Positions 47,463 to 55,517 of a DNA stretch of 64,000 nt are shown piece after piece. Position 1 is the stretch's first letter, and each line of letters begins with the position of its first letter. The translations under genes were made by a program, and so were the position numbers. Source of the stretch: Streptomyces yatensis (lineage in GTDB: Bacteria > Actinomycetota > Actinomycetes > Streptomycetales > Streptomycetaceae); the NCBI RefSeq assembly GCF_018069625.1, contig NZ_CP072941.1:7626001-7690000 (forward strand), given 5' to 3'. The notes under the pieces are model-generated. The model saw nothing but the letters and a program-made list of their open reading frames with translations, was not told the origin of the DNA and did not search any database.

Positions 47463-47920
47463 GCATGCCCGGGCCGCCGCACACTGACCGAAACGGACTC
47501 CACGGTCACGCTCCGGGCGGCGTCGATCCTGATGCCCTCCCGGCCGCCGCGGACCGTGATCCCCCTGACGGTCCAGTACGAGGCGCCGTTCAGCCGCAGC
47601 CCATAGCCGCCGCTCGCGGTGAGGACCGCCTTCGGCGAGCCGGTGAGGGTGATCCGCGAGCCCGAGGTGCCGGAGGCGGTGATCTCGAAGCTGCCGCGAT
47701 ACCGGCCGTCGGCGAGCCGGATCGTATCGCCGGGCCGGGCCCCGGCAAGGGCCTCCCTGAGCCCGTCCGCGTCGTTCACGGAGATCGGGACGGCGGTGGC
47801 GGCGGGGGCCTCCCGCGCGGTCGTGCCGGCCGCGATCAGCCCACCGGCGGCGACCAGCCCGGCGGCGGAGGCGGTGACGAAGGTGCGTAATCGGGTGGGA
47901 GTGCGGCCGGGGGAGTGCAT
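47459..47920 (-). CDS. Secreted beta-helix protein, apparently cut short
   Basis: A 153-residue exported protein. Residues 1-45 are a signal region (RLRTFVTASAAGLVAAGG). The rest matches the start of polysaccharide-lyase-6/pectate-lyase beta-helix proteins: VNDADGLREALAGARPGDTI, RITLTGSPKAVLTASGGYGL and YWTVRGITVRGGREGIRID. Known relatives are two to three times longer, with further coils. Here the frame stops inside the rpsA terminator, which suggests the C-terminal half was lost. aggaagg lies nine bases before the ATG, so it may still be translated. Confidence 0.7.
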   Translation of the reverse strand: MHSPGRTPTRLRTFVTASAAGLVAAGGLIAAGTTAREAPAATAVPISVNDADGLREALAGARPGDTIRLADGRYRGSFEITASGTSGSRITLTGSPKAVLTASGGYGLRLNGASYWTVRGITVRGGREGIRIDAARSVTVESVSVSVRRPGHA

Positions 47921-48207
47921 AGGAGGCTGCCTTCCTGTGCCGTGGCCAGAGGTGAACACGCTGGGTTCTGGTCAGTGAACGCCGGATGACATGATGAACC
48001 GCTGACGGCTGGCGAAGATAGGCGTGCCGCATATGCGCGTCAACCCCGCGAAGTGCGCCGACGTCGAGTTCGGGCCGCTCCCGTCAGCCCAAGTGGGCCC
48101 CTTCGCCACGCGGTTCACGGCCGCCGGGCCGGCCCGGATACCGCCCGGGGAATGCCCCCGCCCTTATTCGGTGTTCTTCGGAGCGGACACAAGGAGGAGC
48201 GGTCACA

Positions 48208-49152
48208 GTGCAAGATCCGCAGGAGTTGTACGCATGGGAACCGAGCGGGCTGGCGGAGGTCGACGCGATAGCCTCGCGGGACTCGGCCGGGCTGGTGCTG
48301 CTGTACCACTTCGACGGCTATATCGACGCCGGCGAGACGGGGGACCAGATCGTCGAGCGGCTGCTCGACGGCCTGCCACGCAAGGTCGTCGCGCGCTTCG
48401 ACCATGACCGGCTGGTCGACTACCGGGCCCGGCGTCCCCTGCTCACCTTCCAGCGCGACCGCTGGACCGCGTACGAGACCCCGAAGCTCGAGCTGTATCT
48501 GGTGCGCGACGCGACCGCGGCCCCGTTCCTGCTGCTCGCCGGGCCGGAGCCGGACGTGGAGTGGGAGCGGTTCGCGGCGGCCGTGCGCCAGATGGTCGAG
48601 CGGCTGAACGTGCGGCTCGCGGTGAACTTCCACGGCATCCCGATGGGCGTTCCGCACACCCGGCCGGTCGGCATCACCCCGCATGGAAACCGCACCGACC
48701 TGACACCGGGTCACCGCGGCTTCTTCGACGAGGCCCAAGTGCCCGGCAGCGCCGAATCCCTGATCGAGTACCGGCTCGCCGAGGCGGGCCGCGATGTGCT
48801 CGGCGTCGCCGCGCATGTGCCGCACTATCTGGCCCGGTCGGCCTATCCGGACGCGGCGCTCACCGCGCTGGAGGCCATCACCGCGGCCACCGGTCTGGTC
48901 CTGCCGGGGCCCACCCACGCCCTGCGCAACGACGCCCTCAAGACGCAGGAGGAGATCGAGCGGCAGATCTCGGAGGGGGACGAGGAGCTGGTCGCGCTCG
49001 TACGGGGCCTTGAGCACCAGTACGACGCGGTGGCCGGGGCCGAGAGCCGCGGCAATCTGGTCGCGGAGCCGGCCGAGCTGCCCTCGGCGGATGAACTGGC
49101 CGCGGAGTTCGAGCGGTTCCTGGCCGAGCGGGAGGGCGAGGGTGGAGCCTGA
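48208..49152 (+). CDS. PAC2-family protein
   Basis: A 314-residue cytoplasmic protein. [38 protein letters not shown] and [20 protein letters not shown] are typical of the PAC2 family, related to proteasome-assembly chaperones. The C-terminal 70 residues are acidic and helical. A chaperone role in actinobacterial proteasome biology is suggested by the family but not shown. GTG start with aaggagg about ten bases upstream. The 287-base spacer before it holds no gene. Confidence 0.88.
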   Translation: MQDPQELYAWEPSGLAEVDAIASRDSAGLVLLYHFDGYIDAGETGDQIVERLLDGLPRKVVARFDHDRLVDYRARRPLLTFQRDRWTAYETPKLELYLVRDATAAPFLLLAGPEPDVEWERFAAAVRQMVERLNVRLAVNFHGIPMGVPHTRPVGITPHGNRTDLTPGHRGFFDEAQVPGSAESLIEYRLAEAGRDVLGVAAHVPHYLARSAYPDAALTALEAITAATGLVLPGPTHALRNDALKTQEEIERQISEGDEELVALVRGLEHQYDAVAGAESRGNLVAEPAELPSADELAAEFERFLAEREGEGGA

Positions 49153-49177
49153 GCCAGGATCCCGCCGGTGCGCCGTA

Positions 49178-49183
49178 TAGCGT
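49178..49183 (+). promoter_or_regulatory. Leaderless promoter -10 of coaE
   Basis: TAGCGT is followed by seven bases and the coaE ATG at 49191, so the first two codons of the longer GTG frame (49182) would not be transcribed. Confidence 0.55.
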
Positions 49184-49190
49184 GGGCCCC

Positions 49191-49799
49191 ATGCTGAAGC
49201 TGGGGCTCACGGGCGGAATCGGCGCGGGCAAGAGCGAGGTCTCACGGATCCTGACCTCACTGGGAGCGGTGCTGATCGACTCCGATCGGATCGCTCGCGA
49301 GGTGGTCGAGCCGGGCACGCCGGGACTGACCGCCGTCGTCGCCGAATTCGGCCCCGAGGTGCTGGCCGCCGACGGCCGTCTCGACCGGCCCAGGCTCGGC
49401 GGGATCGTCTTCAACGACCCGGAGCGGCTGAGCGCGCTGAACGCGATCATCCACCCGCTGGTCCGGGACCGCTCCGCGGAGCTCCAGGCGGCCGCCGCCC
49501 CCGACGCCGTCGTGGTCCATGACGTCCCGCTCCTGGCCGAGAACAAGCTGGCCCCGCTCTACGACCTGGTGATGGTCGTGGACGCCACGCCCGAGACCCA
49601 GCTCGACCGGCTGGTACGGCTGCGCGGCATGGCCGAGGACGAGGCGCGGGCCCGGATGGCGGCGCAGGCCACCCGCGCCGACCGGCTGGCGATCGCCGAT
49701 GTCGTGATCGACAACAATGGCCCGATCGAGGCCCTGGAGCCGCAGGTCACCAAGGTCTGGGCGGATCTGGTGAAGCGGGCGGCCGGCGCGGAGGGCTGA
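49191..49799 (+). CDS. coaE: Dephospho-CoA kinase
   Basis: A 202-residue kinase. [20 protein letters not shown] gives the P-loop at the N-terminus. [20 protein letters not shown] is the substrate segment with the conserved D-x-D/R, then [10 protein letters not shown] and [12 protein letters not shown]. It phosphorylates dephospho-CoA at the ribose 3' position, the last step of coenzyme A synthesis. The start is set by the P-loop distance and the leaderless -10 box. It follows PAC2 by 38 bases. Confidence 0.96.
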   Translation: MLKLGLTGGIGAGKSEVSRILTSLGAVLIDSDRIAREVVEPGTPGLTAVVAEFGPEVLAADGRLDRPRLGGIVFNDPERLSALNAIIHPLVRDRSAELQAAAAPDAVVVHDVPLLAENKLAPLYDLVMVVDATPETQLDRLVRLRGMAEDEARARMAAQATRADRLAIADVVIDNNGPIEALEPQVTKVWADLVKRAAGAEG

Positions 49800-49996
49800 G
49801 CGGAGGCGCGGCGCGGAGCGTGCGGGGTTGAGCCGGGGCGCGGCGCGGAGCGTGCGCGCGCCCGCGGCGGGGAATGCGGCGTGCGGGGTGATTGTTGTGG
49901 TCCTCGTAGCGAACGATCATCCGTGACGGTTCATCCCATCCCCTCACCCGATCCACCGCCCCATCACCGAGCACGTACCCGGGGAAGGAAACGGCT

Positions 49997-50365
49997 GTGC
50001 CCGAGCCCACGCCCGAGACCCACGTCATCGACTACCGCGCCGCGGAGCAACTGCTCGCCGCCCGAGATCCACGGGGCGCCGTGAAGCTGCTCGACTCCGT
50101 CATCAGCGCCCACCCCGAGAACACGGCGGCCCGGCTGCTGCGGGCGCGCGCGTTCTTCCTCGCGGCGCAGCTGCGCTCGGCGGAGCTGGAGTTCCAGCTC
50201 GTCATCGAGCGCGAGCCGGACAACGCGTTCGCCCACTTCGCCCTGGCCCGCACCCTGGAGCGGGCCAACCGCTCGGCCGAGGCCACCCGCCACTTCCGGC
50301 TGGCCGCGGCGCTCGATCCGCGCCCGGACTTCGTCGAGGCGGCCCGGTTCGGCGAGCGGGACTGA
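49997..50365 (+). CDS. TPR-repeat protein, 122 aa
   Basis: A 122-residue protein made of about three tetratricopeptide repeats: AAEQLLAARDPRGAVKLLDS, ARLLRARAFFLAAQLRSAE and HFALARTLERANRSAEATRH. The repeats provide a protein-binding surface. The partner is unknown. GTG start with aaggaa eight bases upstream. In the 197 bases before it a GC-rich unit (gcgcggcgcggagcgtgcg) appears twice, near 49806 and 49839. A long tandem repeat follows the stop. Confidence 0.88.
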   Translation: MPEPTPETHVIDYRAAEQLLAARDPRGAVKLLDSVISAHPENTAARLLRARAFFLAAQLRSAELEFQLVIEREPDNAFAHFALARTLERANRSAEATRHFRLAAALDPRPDFVEAARFGERD

Positions 50366-50520
50366 CGGACCGGCAGACGGGGCGCGGGCTGGGCCGCGAC
50401 GATGGCCGGGCCCGGACTCCGCCCCCTCCGCCGGGTTCGGCCCGCGGCAGGGCCGGGCGAACCGTCGCCCGCGTACCCGGCGGCCCAAGCCGGACCGCCG
50501 TGGGCGGCCCGCCCCGGTCG

Positions 50521-50890
50521 CCCCACGGCTCGCCCAAGGCCAGCGCCGGGTGGCCCGCCCCGGTCGGCGCGAGGCGGTTCGCTCCAGGTCGGTGCCGGGT
50601 GGCTCGCGCCGGTCGGTGCCGGGCGGTTCGCTCCAGGTCGGTGCCGGGTGGCTCGCGCCGGTCGGTGCCGGGCGGTTCGCTCCAGGTCGGTGCCGGGTGG
50701 CTCGCCTCTGGTCAGCGCCGGGTAGTCCGCCCTCGGCCAGCGCCAGATGGCCCGTCCCAGGCCAGCACGAGGCGGCCCTCCTCGGTCGCACCAGGCGGCT
50801 CGCCCCCGGTCGGCGCGAGGCGGCCCGCTCCGGGTCGGCGCGAGGCGGCCCGCCCAGATCAGCGCCGGCGGCTCGCTCCCGATCAGCGCC
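50521..50890. repeat. Minisatellite of about fifteen 24/25-bp units
   Basis: Units of the type gtgccgggtggctcgcgcc plus ggtcg (24 bases) alternate with a 25-base variant (gtgccgggcggttcgctcc plus aggtcg), forming a 49-base higher-order unit that is nearly exact between 50591 and 50700 and decays on both sides. Mixed 24/25 lengths shift the frame, so it is not a protein repeat. It fills most of the 517-base gap between the TPR gene and the small membrane protein. Confidence 0.85.
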
Positions 50891-51089
50891 AGAGGGCGAA
50901 GCCGCCGAGGACCACCGCGGCCAGTAGCACCACGCCGCCGAGCCCCAGTGCCACGCCGCGCTGCCGGACGAGGTCGTACGGGTCGGCCTCCCGGCCCGGC
51001 CGCGCCTCCCGCCGCTCGTATGGCTCTCCGGTTCCGGAGAGCATCAGCCCGAGCGCACAGAGCGCGATGCCGATCGCCAGCACCCCCAT
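50883..51089 (-). CDS. Small two-helix membrane protein, 68 aa
   Basis: A 68-residue protein with two hydrophobic segments (LAIGIALCALGLMLSGT and GVALGLGGVVLLAAVVLGGF). They are joined by a charged loop of about 22 residues (ERREARPGREADPYDLVRQR), giving a hairpin in the membrane. No family is recognised, although proteins of this kind are common in Streptomyces. Its last codons touch the minisatellite. The ribosome site (aggggg) is weak. Confidence 0.75.
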   Translation of the reverse strand: MGVLAIGIALCALGLMLSGTGEPYERREARPGREADPYDLVRQRGVALGLGGVVLLAAVVLGGFALWR

Positions 51090-51202
51090 GACGGCCCCCT
51101 GTCGCGGCAGGTACTGAGCAGGTACCCAGTAGGTACTCGCCAGTATCTCCCGGAATGCGGGGCTCCCGGCCGTCGATATCCCGTCATCCCCGGAGCGCCG
51201 TG

Positions 51203-51293
51203 CACGCCTTACGGCGGTCCGTCACGCCTTACGGCGGCCATGCCTGACGGCGTCGATGCCGTAAGACGGCCACGCCGTGCACGCCTTACGGCG
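51203..51293. repeat. Direct and inverted copies of cacgccttacggcg
   Basis: Direct copies are at 51203-51216, 51223-51236 and 51280-51293. An inverted partial copy (gccgtaag) lies near 51258. The last copy overlaps the end of the DUF6343 gene. The region can fold into alternative hairpins and might terminate that transcript. Confidence 0.7.
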
Positions 51294-51597
51294 CCCGGCG
51301 CCGCCCGCGGCCGCGACTGCGCTCGCCGAGCGGTGCGTACGGCGGCACGTCCGGGCCGGGCTGATAGTGCGGCCCCTGCCGGATGTGCCGGATCACCAGG
51401 ACCAGATCGACCAGGGTGACGACGGCCAGCGCCCCACACGCGGCCGCCCATCCCGGCCGTCCCACGACCGCGAAGGCCACCGCGCCGCCGAGCGTCCAGA
51501 GCAGCCCCCACGTGGCCAGCCCCAGCCGCATGCGCAGCGGGCTGCGCGCGTGTACCGGTTCGTCACCCGTGCGGATCAGCCGCGTCGGCATGGGCAT
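51286..51597 (-). CDS. DUF6343 family membrane protein
   Basis: A 103-residue protein. The N-terminal TRTGDEPVHARSPLRMRL-like stretch (here GDEPVHARSPLRMRLGLATW), two membrane helices and HIRQGPHYQPGPDVPPY after the second are what I recall as the DUF6343 signature in Streptomyces. The tail is basic (RGRGRRR). Function unknown. ATG 51597 has cgggagag three bases upstream; the open frame before it has no matching features. Confidence 0.8.
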   Translation of the reverse strand: MPMPTRLIRTGDEPVHARSPLRMRLGLATWGLLWTLGGAVAFAVVGRPGWAAACGALAVVTLVDLVLVIRHIRQGPHYQPGPDVPPYAPLGERSRGRGRRRAP

Positions 51598-51746
51598 CGT
51601 CTCTCCCGTTTTCGGCAGCTTTCTTCTGCTTTCTCCCGCTTTGTTACTCCTCGAATCTACCGCCGGGGGGCGCCCCCCGATACCTGAGATCATGTCGTGA
51701 GCATCCACACGGGACGGCTTGGGACCAGGACGATGAGGAGCTGCCA

Positions 51747-52955
51747 GTGATCCGCCAGTCATGGGACGAATCGGCCGCCAAGCGGGCCCGTATCCGCGGG
51801 TGCCTGCTGGGCGGGGCGATCGGGGACGCCCTCGGCAATCCGATCGAGTTCCTCTCCCTGCGGTCGATCCGCGAGACCTATGGCGCCACGGGCATCACCA
51901 CCCTCGTCCCGGACGGCAGCGGAGTCGTGGGCCGGGTCACCGATGACACCCAGATGACGCTCTTCACGGCCGAGGGCCTGATACGGGCCCACGCCAGATC
52001 CTCGTCCAAGGGCATCGAAGGGTCCGAGACCGCCGTCGTCCGCCATGCCTATCTGCGCTGGCTGGACACCCAGAACCACCCCGGGCCGCCGCCCGCCGAG
52101 GGCACCGGCGACCTGGTCCGCTCCGGCTGGCTGCGCACCCAGCCCTGGCTGTACGCCCGCCGGGCCCCCGGCAACGCCTGCCTCTCCGGCCTCACCGCGC
52201 AGCATGTCCCCGCCCCGCGGGCGCCCCTGGACGGCACCCCCGGCCCGGTGAACCCCGGCTCCAAGGGCTGCGGCACCGTGATGCGCTCGGCGCCGTTCGG
52301 CCTCACCGGGCTCGAACCCCGCGACTGCTTCGAACTCGCCGCCCGCTGCGCCACGATCACCCATGGCCATCCGACGGGCTCCTACGCGGCCGGCGCCCTG
52401 GCCGCCATGATCGCGTGCCTGCTGGACGGCGAGTCCCTCGAAGGCGCGACCCTGCGCGCCCTGGAACTCCTCGCCCGCTACCCCCGCCACGAGGAGACCA
52501 CCGCCGCCCTCCGTAAGGCGGTCGACCTGGCGGCCGAGGGCGATCCGACCGCCGAGAAGGCCGAATCGCTCGGCGGCGGCTGGGTCGCCGAGGAGGCGCT
52601 GGCCATCGCGGTCTACAGCGCCCTGGCCCCTACCCCCGCCCAGCAGATCCTCTACGGCCCCGGCGGCAAGATCAGCTACGACCCGGCGCCCCCGCGCACC
52701 CCTGTCCAGGCGGCCCTTCTGCTCTCCGTCAACCACTCGGGCGACAGCGACTCGACGGGCTCGATCTGCGGCAACCTCCTCGGCGCCCACCACGGCGACC
52801 TCCGCCTGCCCCCGTCCTGGCTGGCCCTGACCGAGGGCCGCGGCACGGTCGCCGAACTCGCCGACGACTTCGCCTCCGAGTTCCACCGCTCCGTGGAGCT
52901 GTACGAGCCCTACGACGACGTCGTCTTCCCGCGCGACCGCTACCCGCTCAGCTGA
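51747..52955 (+). CDS. ADP-ribosylglycohydrolase family protein
   Basis: A 402-residue protein. GCLLGGAIGDALGNPIEF opens the fold, VGRVTDDTQMTLFTAEGLI holds the first metal ligands (TDDT), and SVNHSGDSDSTGSICGNLLG the second set (DSDS/TG). All ligands of the dinuclear Mg site appear intact. Such enzymes remove ADP-ribose from arginine or other acceptors. The natural target is unknown. GTG start with gaggagc six bases upstream. Its last codons are part of a 24-bp tandem repeat. Confidence 0.92.
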   Translation: MIRQSWDESAAKRARIRGCLLGGAIGDALGNPIEFLSLRSIRETYGATGITTLVPDGSGVVGRVTDDTQMTLFTAEGLIRAHARSSSKGIEGSETAVVRHAYLRWLDTQNHPGPPPAEGTGDLVRSGWLRTQPWLYARRAPGNACLSGLTAQHVPAPRAPLDGTPGPVNPGSKGCGTVMRSAPFGLTGLEPRDCFELAARCATITHGHPTGSYAAGALAAMIACLLDGESLEGATLRALELLARYPRHEETTAALRKAVDLAAEGDPTAEKAESLGGGWVAEEALAIAVYSALAPTPAQQILYGPGGKISYDPAPPRTPVQAALLLSVNHSGDSDSTGSICGNLLGAHHGDLRLPPSWLALTEGRGTVAELADDFASEFHRSVELYEPYDDVVFPRDRYPLS

Positions 52956-53017
52956 CCGCGCCCGGGAGCGCTCAGCTGACGGCGTCCGGGAGCGCTCAGC
53001 TGACCGCGCCCGGGAGC
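52946..53017. repeat. Three 24-bp tandem repeats spanning a stop codon
   Basis: Units 52946-52969, 52970-52993 and 52994-53017 (gctcagctgaccgcgcccgg and four more bases) are identical except for two changes in the middle one. The first contains the last two sense codons and stop of the ADP-ribosylglycohydrolase gene. Confidence 0.88.
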
Positions 53018-53042
53018 CGGTGCGCGGCCCCCGGACCCCCGC

Positions 53043-54284
53043 TCAGCCGGCCGGGGAGCCGTCCTTACGGTCGCGCCGGATCCAGCGCCGGATCCGGCGC
53101 CGGATCTTGTGGAGGAAGAGAAAGCGCTCGCGCTTCTCGCGGGTGCTGCGGTCGAGCTCTTCCATGAGGCGTTTGGAGCGCTGCTCCATGTCGAGTTCGT
53201 CGAGGATGCGGTCGATCTCCGCGAGCAGCGCACCGTGGAGCTGCCACTGGCGAGGGTGTTCCTGGACGCGGCGCAGCAGGAGATCGGCGCCGCGGTCGCG
53301 GCTCGCGTGGGCCTTCACGAGCTCGCTGGAGAGGCGGGATTCGGCTTCCTCGGCGTTGGCGCTGACCTGCGTGGTGACCAGGACGGCGAAGCTCTCGACG
53401 GCGGCGGCGAGATGGACGAAGAGGTCCTTGAGGGCCTCCGCCACCTCCGGGGGGAAGAGCGGCTCCTCCGTCCGCGCCTTGGCGAGGTCGGTCAGGGTCC
53501 GGGACATCACGCGCAGGATGACGGTGCAGATCTCCAGCGTGTCCAGGCCGGTGCGGAGCACCACGCGGTAGAGCAGGCCCTCCTTGACGCGGGGGTTGAG
53601 CCGCACGCTGTCCTCCGCCTGGCGGAGTGCGGCGTCGACCTGGGTGATGTCGTGGTCGAGCCGCCGGGCCTCGTAGAGGCGGGCGGCGGCGCGGTCGACG
53701 GCGATCTGGCTGCCCAGCTCCTGACCGATGTGCAACATCAGCTGACGCATCCGGCGGGCCAGGTCCTCGATCGACTTGCCGGCCGTCTCGACCCACACCG
53801 GAGGGGCGAGGAAGAAGTTGAAGGCCATCCCGACACCGGCCCCGATGAGGGTCTCCAGCACCCGGTCCCAGGCGTAGGTGGTCACCTGGGCCACGCCGAG
53901 GACCAGCATGGCGCTGATCGCCACCTCCTGGACCCAGTCGCCCACCCGCGTGAGATAGCCGGCGGTCTGGGCGGCGAGGATGATCAGGCACAGACTCCAC
54001 CAGGTCAGCCCGACCAGCACGCTGAAGGCGACGGCGATCAGGACGCCCACGACCACGGCCTCGACCCTGCGCAGGCTCCGGGTGAGGGTCGCGTAGAGGG
54101 TGACCTGGACGACGAGGAGGGCGGTCAGCGGGGCGGTGAGCGGGGCGGGTTCCTTGCTGAGCTCGAGGGCGACGACGTACGCGATGGTCGCGGCCGCCGT
54201 GGAACGCACTGTCTGGACGACGACCGGATCATGGCGCCGTTTGACGAGCTCGGCCACCGGGTCGGGAACATCAGGCACGTACAT
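53043..54284 (-). CDS. FUSC/aromatic acid exporter family membrane protein
   Basis: A 413-residue protein. Five or six hydrophobic helices lie in residues 25-165 (STAAATIAYVVALELSKEPA through GAGVGMAFNFFLAPPVWVET), then a long helical cytoplasmic part of about 240 residues and a very basic end (KIRRRIRRWIRRDRKDG). This is the half-size FUSC/ArAE arrangement. Transport of aromatic acids is suggested by the family only. ATG 54284 with ggaagggg just upstream. It diverges from the PemK-like gene. Confidence 0.85.
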   Translation of the reverse strand: MYVPDVPDPVAELVKRRHDPVVVQTVRSTAAATIAYVVALELSKEPAPLTAPLTALLVVQVTLYATLTRSLRRVEAVVVGVLIAVAFSVLVGLTWWSLCLIILAAQTAGYLTRVGDWVQEVAISAMLVLGVAQVTTYAWDRVLETLIGAGVGMAFNFFLAPPVWVETAGKSIEDLARRMRQLMLHIGQELGSQIAVDRAAARLYEARRLDHDITQVDAALRQAEDSVRLNPRVKEGLLYRVVLRTGLDTLEICTVILRVMSRTLTDLAKARTEEPLFPPEVAEALKDLFVHLAAAVESFAVLVTTQVSANAEEAESRLSSELVKAHASRDRGADLLLRRVQEHPRQWQLHGALLAEIDRILDELDMEQRSKRLMEELDRSTREKRERFLFLHKIRRRIRRWIRRDRKDGSPAG

Positions 54285-54335
54285 GCCCCTTCCACGCGGA
54301 GGGGGCCGCCATGTCATCGGCCGCCGCGTACGGGT

Positions 54336-54341
54336 TAACGT
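54336..54341 (+). promoter_or_regulatory. Leaderless promoter -10 of the PemK-like gene
   Basis: TAACGT is followed by seven bases and GTG at 54349. The upstream GTG at 54340 overlaps the hexamer and is therefore less likely as start. Confidence 0.5.
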
Positions 54342-54348
54342 GTCGCGC

Positions 54349-54855
54349 GTGATCAGGCCATTCAACGGAACGCAGGGGACGGAGGACGGCGCGGCGCTTC
54401 CCGGAAGCACCGGTCCCGCCGCCACCGTCGAGGCTCATCCGCGCCAGGTCGGGCGGGTACGGACGGAGTACGCACCCGATCCGGACGGGGACCCGGACCC
54501 CGGGGAGATCGTCTGGACATGGGTGCCGTACGAGGAGAACGACGGCCGCGGCAAGGACCGGCCGGTGCTGGTGGTCGCGCGGGAGCGGGGCGGGACACTG
54601 CTCGCCGTGCAGCTGTCGAGCAAGCGGCATGACGCCGACCGCGAGTGGGTGCCGATCGGCTCCGGGCCGTGGGACCGGGCGGGGCGGGACTCCTGGGTCG
54701 ATGTGGACCGGGTGCTGCGGGTGCACCCGGACGGGATGCGGCGCGAGGCGTGCGCACTCGACCGGCCGCGCTTCGACCTGGTCGCGATGCGGCTGCGGCA
54801 GCGGTACGGCTGGAGCACAACAGGGCTCAACCTGGGGGACGCACCTCGGGATTGA
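54349..54855 (+). CDS. PemK/MazF-like protein without a visible antitoxin
   Basis: A 168-residue protein. Residues from about 55 on match the MazF/PemK beta-barrel: DPGEIVWTWVPYEENDGRGK, then RPVLVVARERGGTLLAVQLS, GPWDRAGRDSWVDVDRVLRV and DLVAMRLRQRYGW. The first 50 residues are an Ala/Gly/Pro-rich lead not found in small toxins. MazF members cut mRNA. No small antitoxin gene lies beside it, so it may have become a stand-alone regulator or nuclease. Leaderless GTG start. Confidence 0.8.
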   Translation: MIRPFNGTQGTEDGAALPGSTGPAATVEAHPRQVGRVRTEYAPDPDGDPDPGEIVWTWVPYEENDGRGKDRPVLVVARERGGTLLAVQLSSKRHDADREWVPIGSGPWDRAGRDSWVDVDRVLRVHPDGMRREACALDRPRFDLVAMRLRQRYGWSTTGLNLGDAPRD

Positions 54856-54896
54856 GGGGTGTGCCTCTCGGGGGTCTCGCCCGTCTAGGAGACGTC

Positions 54897-55439
54897 TCAG
54901 GCGTCGGCCAGCGTCAGCAGCTTGGTGACCGTGTTCCAGTTGCGGGCGGTGGCCGGCACGCCGAGCCGGGCGTTGGTGACCTTCGCCGCCAGCTTGGAGC
55001 GGCCGACCCCGTCCGGGCAGCGCAGGAAGATCTCGCGCCCGATGAGGCGGAATTCGTCCGGGGCGTAGGCTGCCGGATCCAGTGCGTCCAGCGCGGCCGT
55101 GTCCATGGGCACGGCCGCCAGGAAGACCACATGGAGGGTCTTGGGTTCGGCCGCGGCCTCCGGATAGGGGTTGGCCTCGATCGCCGCGGCCAGCTCATCG
55201 CGCGTACGGACCATGACGGGCACGGGAAAGCCGAGGTCGGCGGCGAAGCCGTCCTCGAGGGTGCGGGCCGTCCGCTCGGGCGGGGTGCCGGGGTCGGCGA
55301 AGACGATATTGCCGGTCTGGAGGTGGACGGTGACGTCCTCGAAGCCCAGCTCGGCCATCAGCTCACGCTGCCGGGCCATGGGAAACTTCCTGTTCCCGCC
55401 CACATTGATGCCGCGCAGCAGCGCTATCTGAAATGCCAT
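54897..55439 (-). CDS. DUF1697 protein
   Basis: A 180-residue protein. MAFQIALLRGINVGGNRKF opens it and VHLQTGNIVFADPG follows, both diagnostic of DUF1697. It ends ATARNWNTVTKLLTLAD. The family is widespread in bacteria, cytoplasmic and of unknown function. The start fits the family and is six bases from TACCCT. It converges on the PemK-like gene. Confidence 0.9.
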   Translation of the reverse strand: MAFQIALLRGINVGGNRKFPMARQRELMAELGFEDVTVHLQTGNIVFADPGTPPERTARTLEDGFAADLGFPVPVMVRTRDELAAAIEANPYPEAAAEPKTLHVVFLAAVPMDTAALDALDPAAYAPDEFRLIGREIFLRCPDGVGRSKLAAKVTNARLGVPATARNWNTVTKLLTLADA

Positions 55440-55445
55440 GGCCGG

Positions 55446-55451
55446 AGGGTA
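55446..55451 (-). promoter_or_regulatory. Leaderless promoter -10 of the DUF1697 gene
   Basis: On the minus strand TACCCT is followed by ccggcc and the ATG at 55439, a six-base spacing typical of leaderless transcripts. Confidence 0.5.
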
Positions 55452-55517
55452 CCGCTCCCCGGGCGCGGAGCCGGGCCCCCGCGGCCCGGGCCGGGGAGCC
55501 CACGGCATGATGGGGGC

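Noticed and set aside
50500..51117. Repeat protein encoded by the minisatellite
   Set aside because: Unit lengths alternate between 24 and 25 bases, so the frame changes with each pair of units; no codon bias.
53109..54338. 409-codon plus-strand frame antisense to the FUSC gene
   Set aside because: It is the mirror frame of a clear membrane protein and has no ribosome site or fold.
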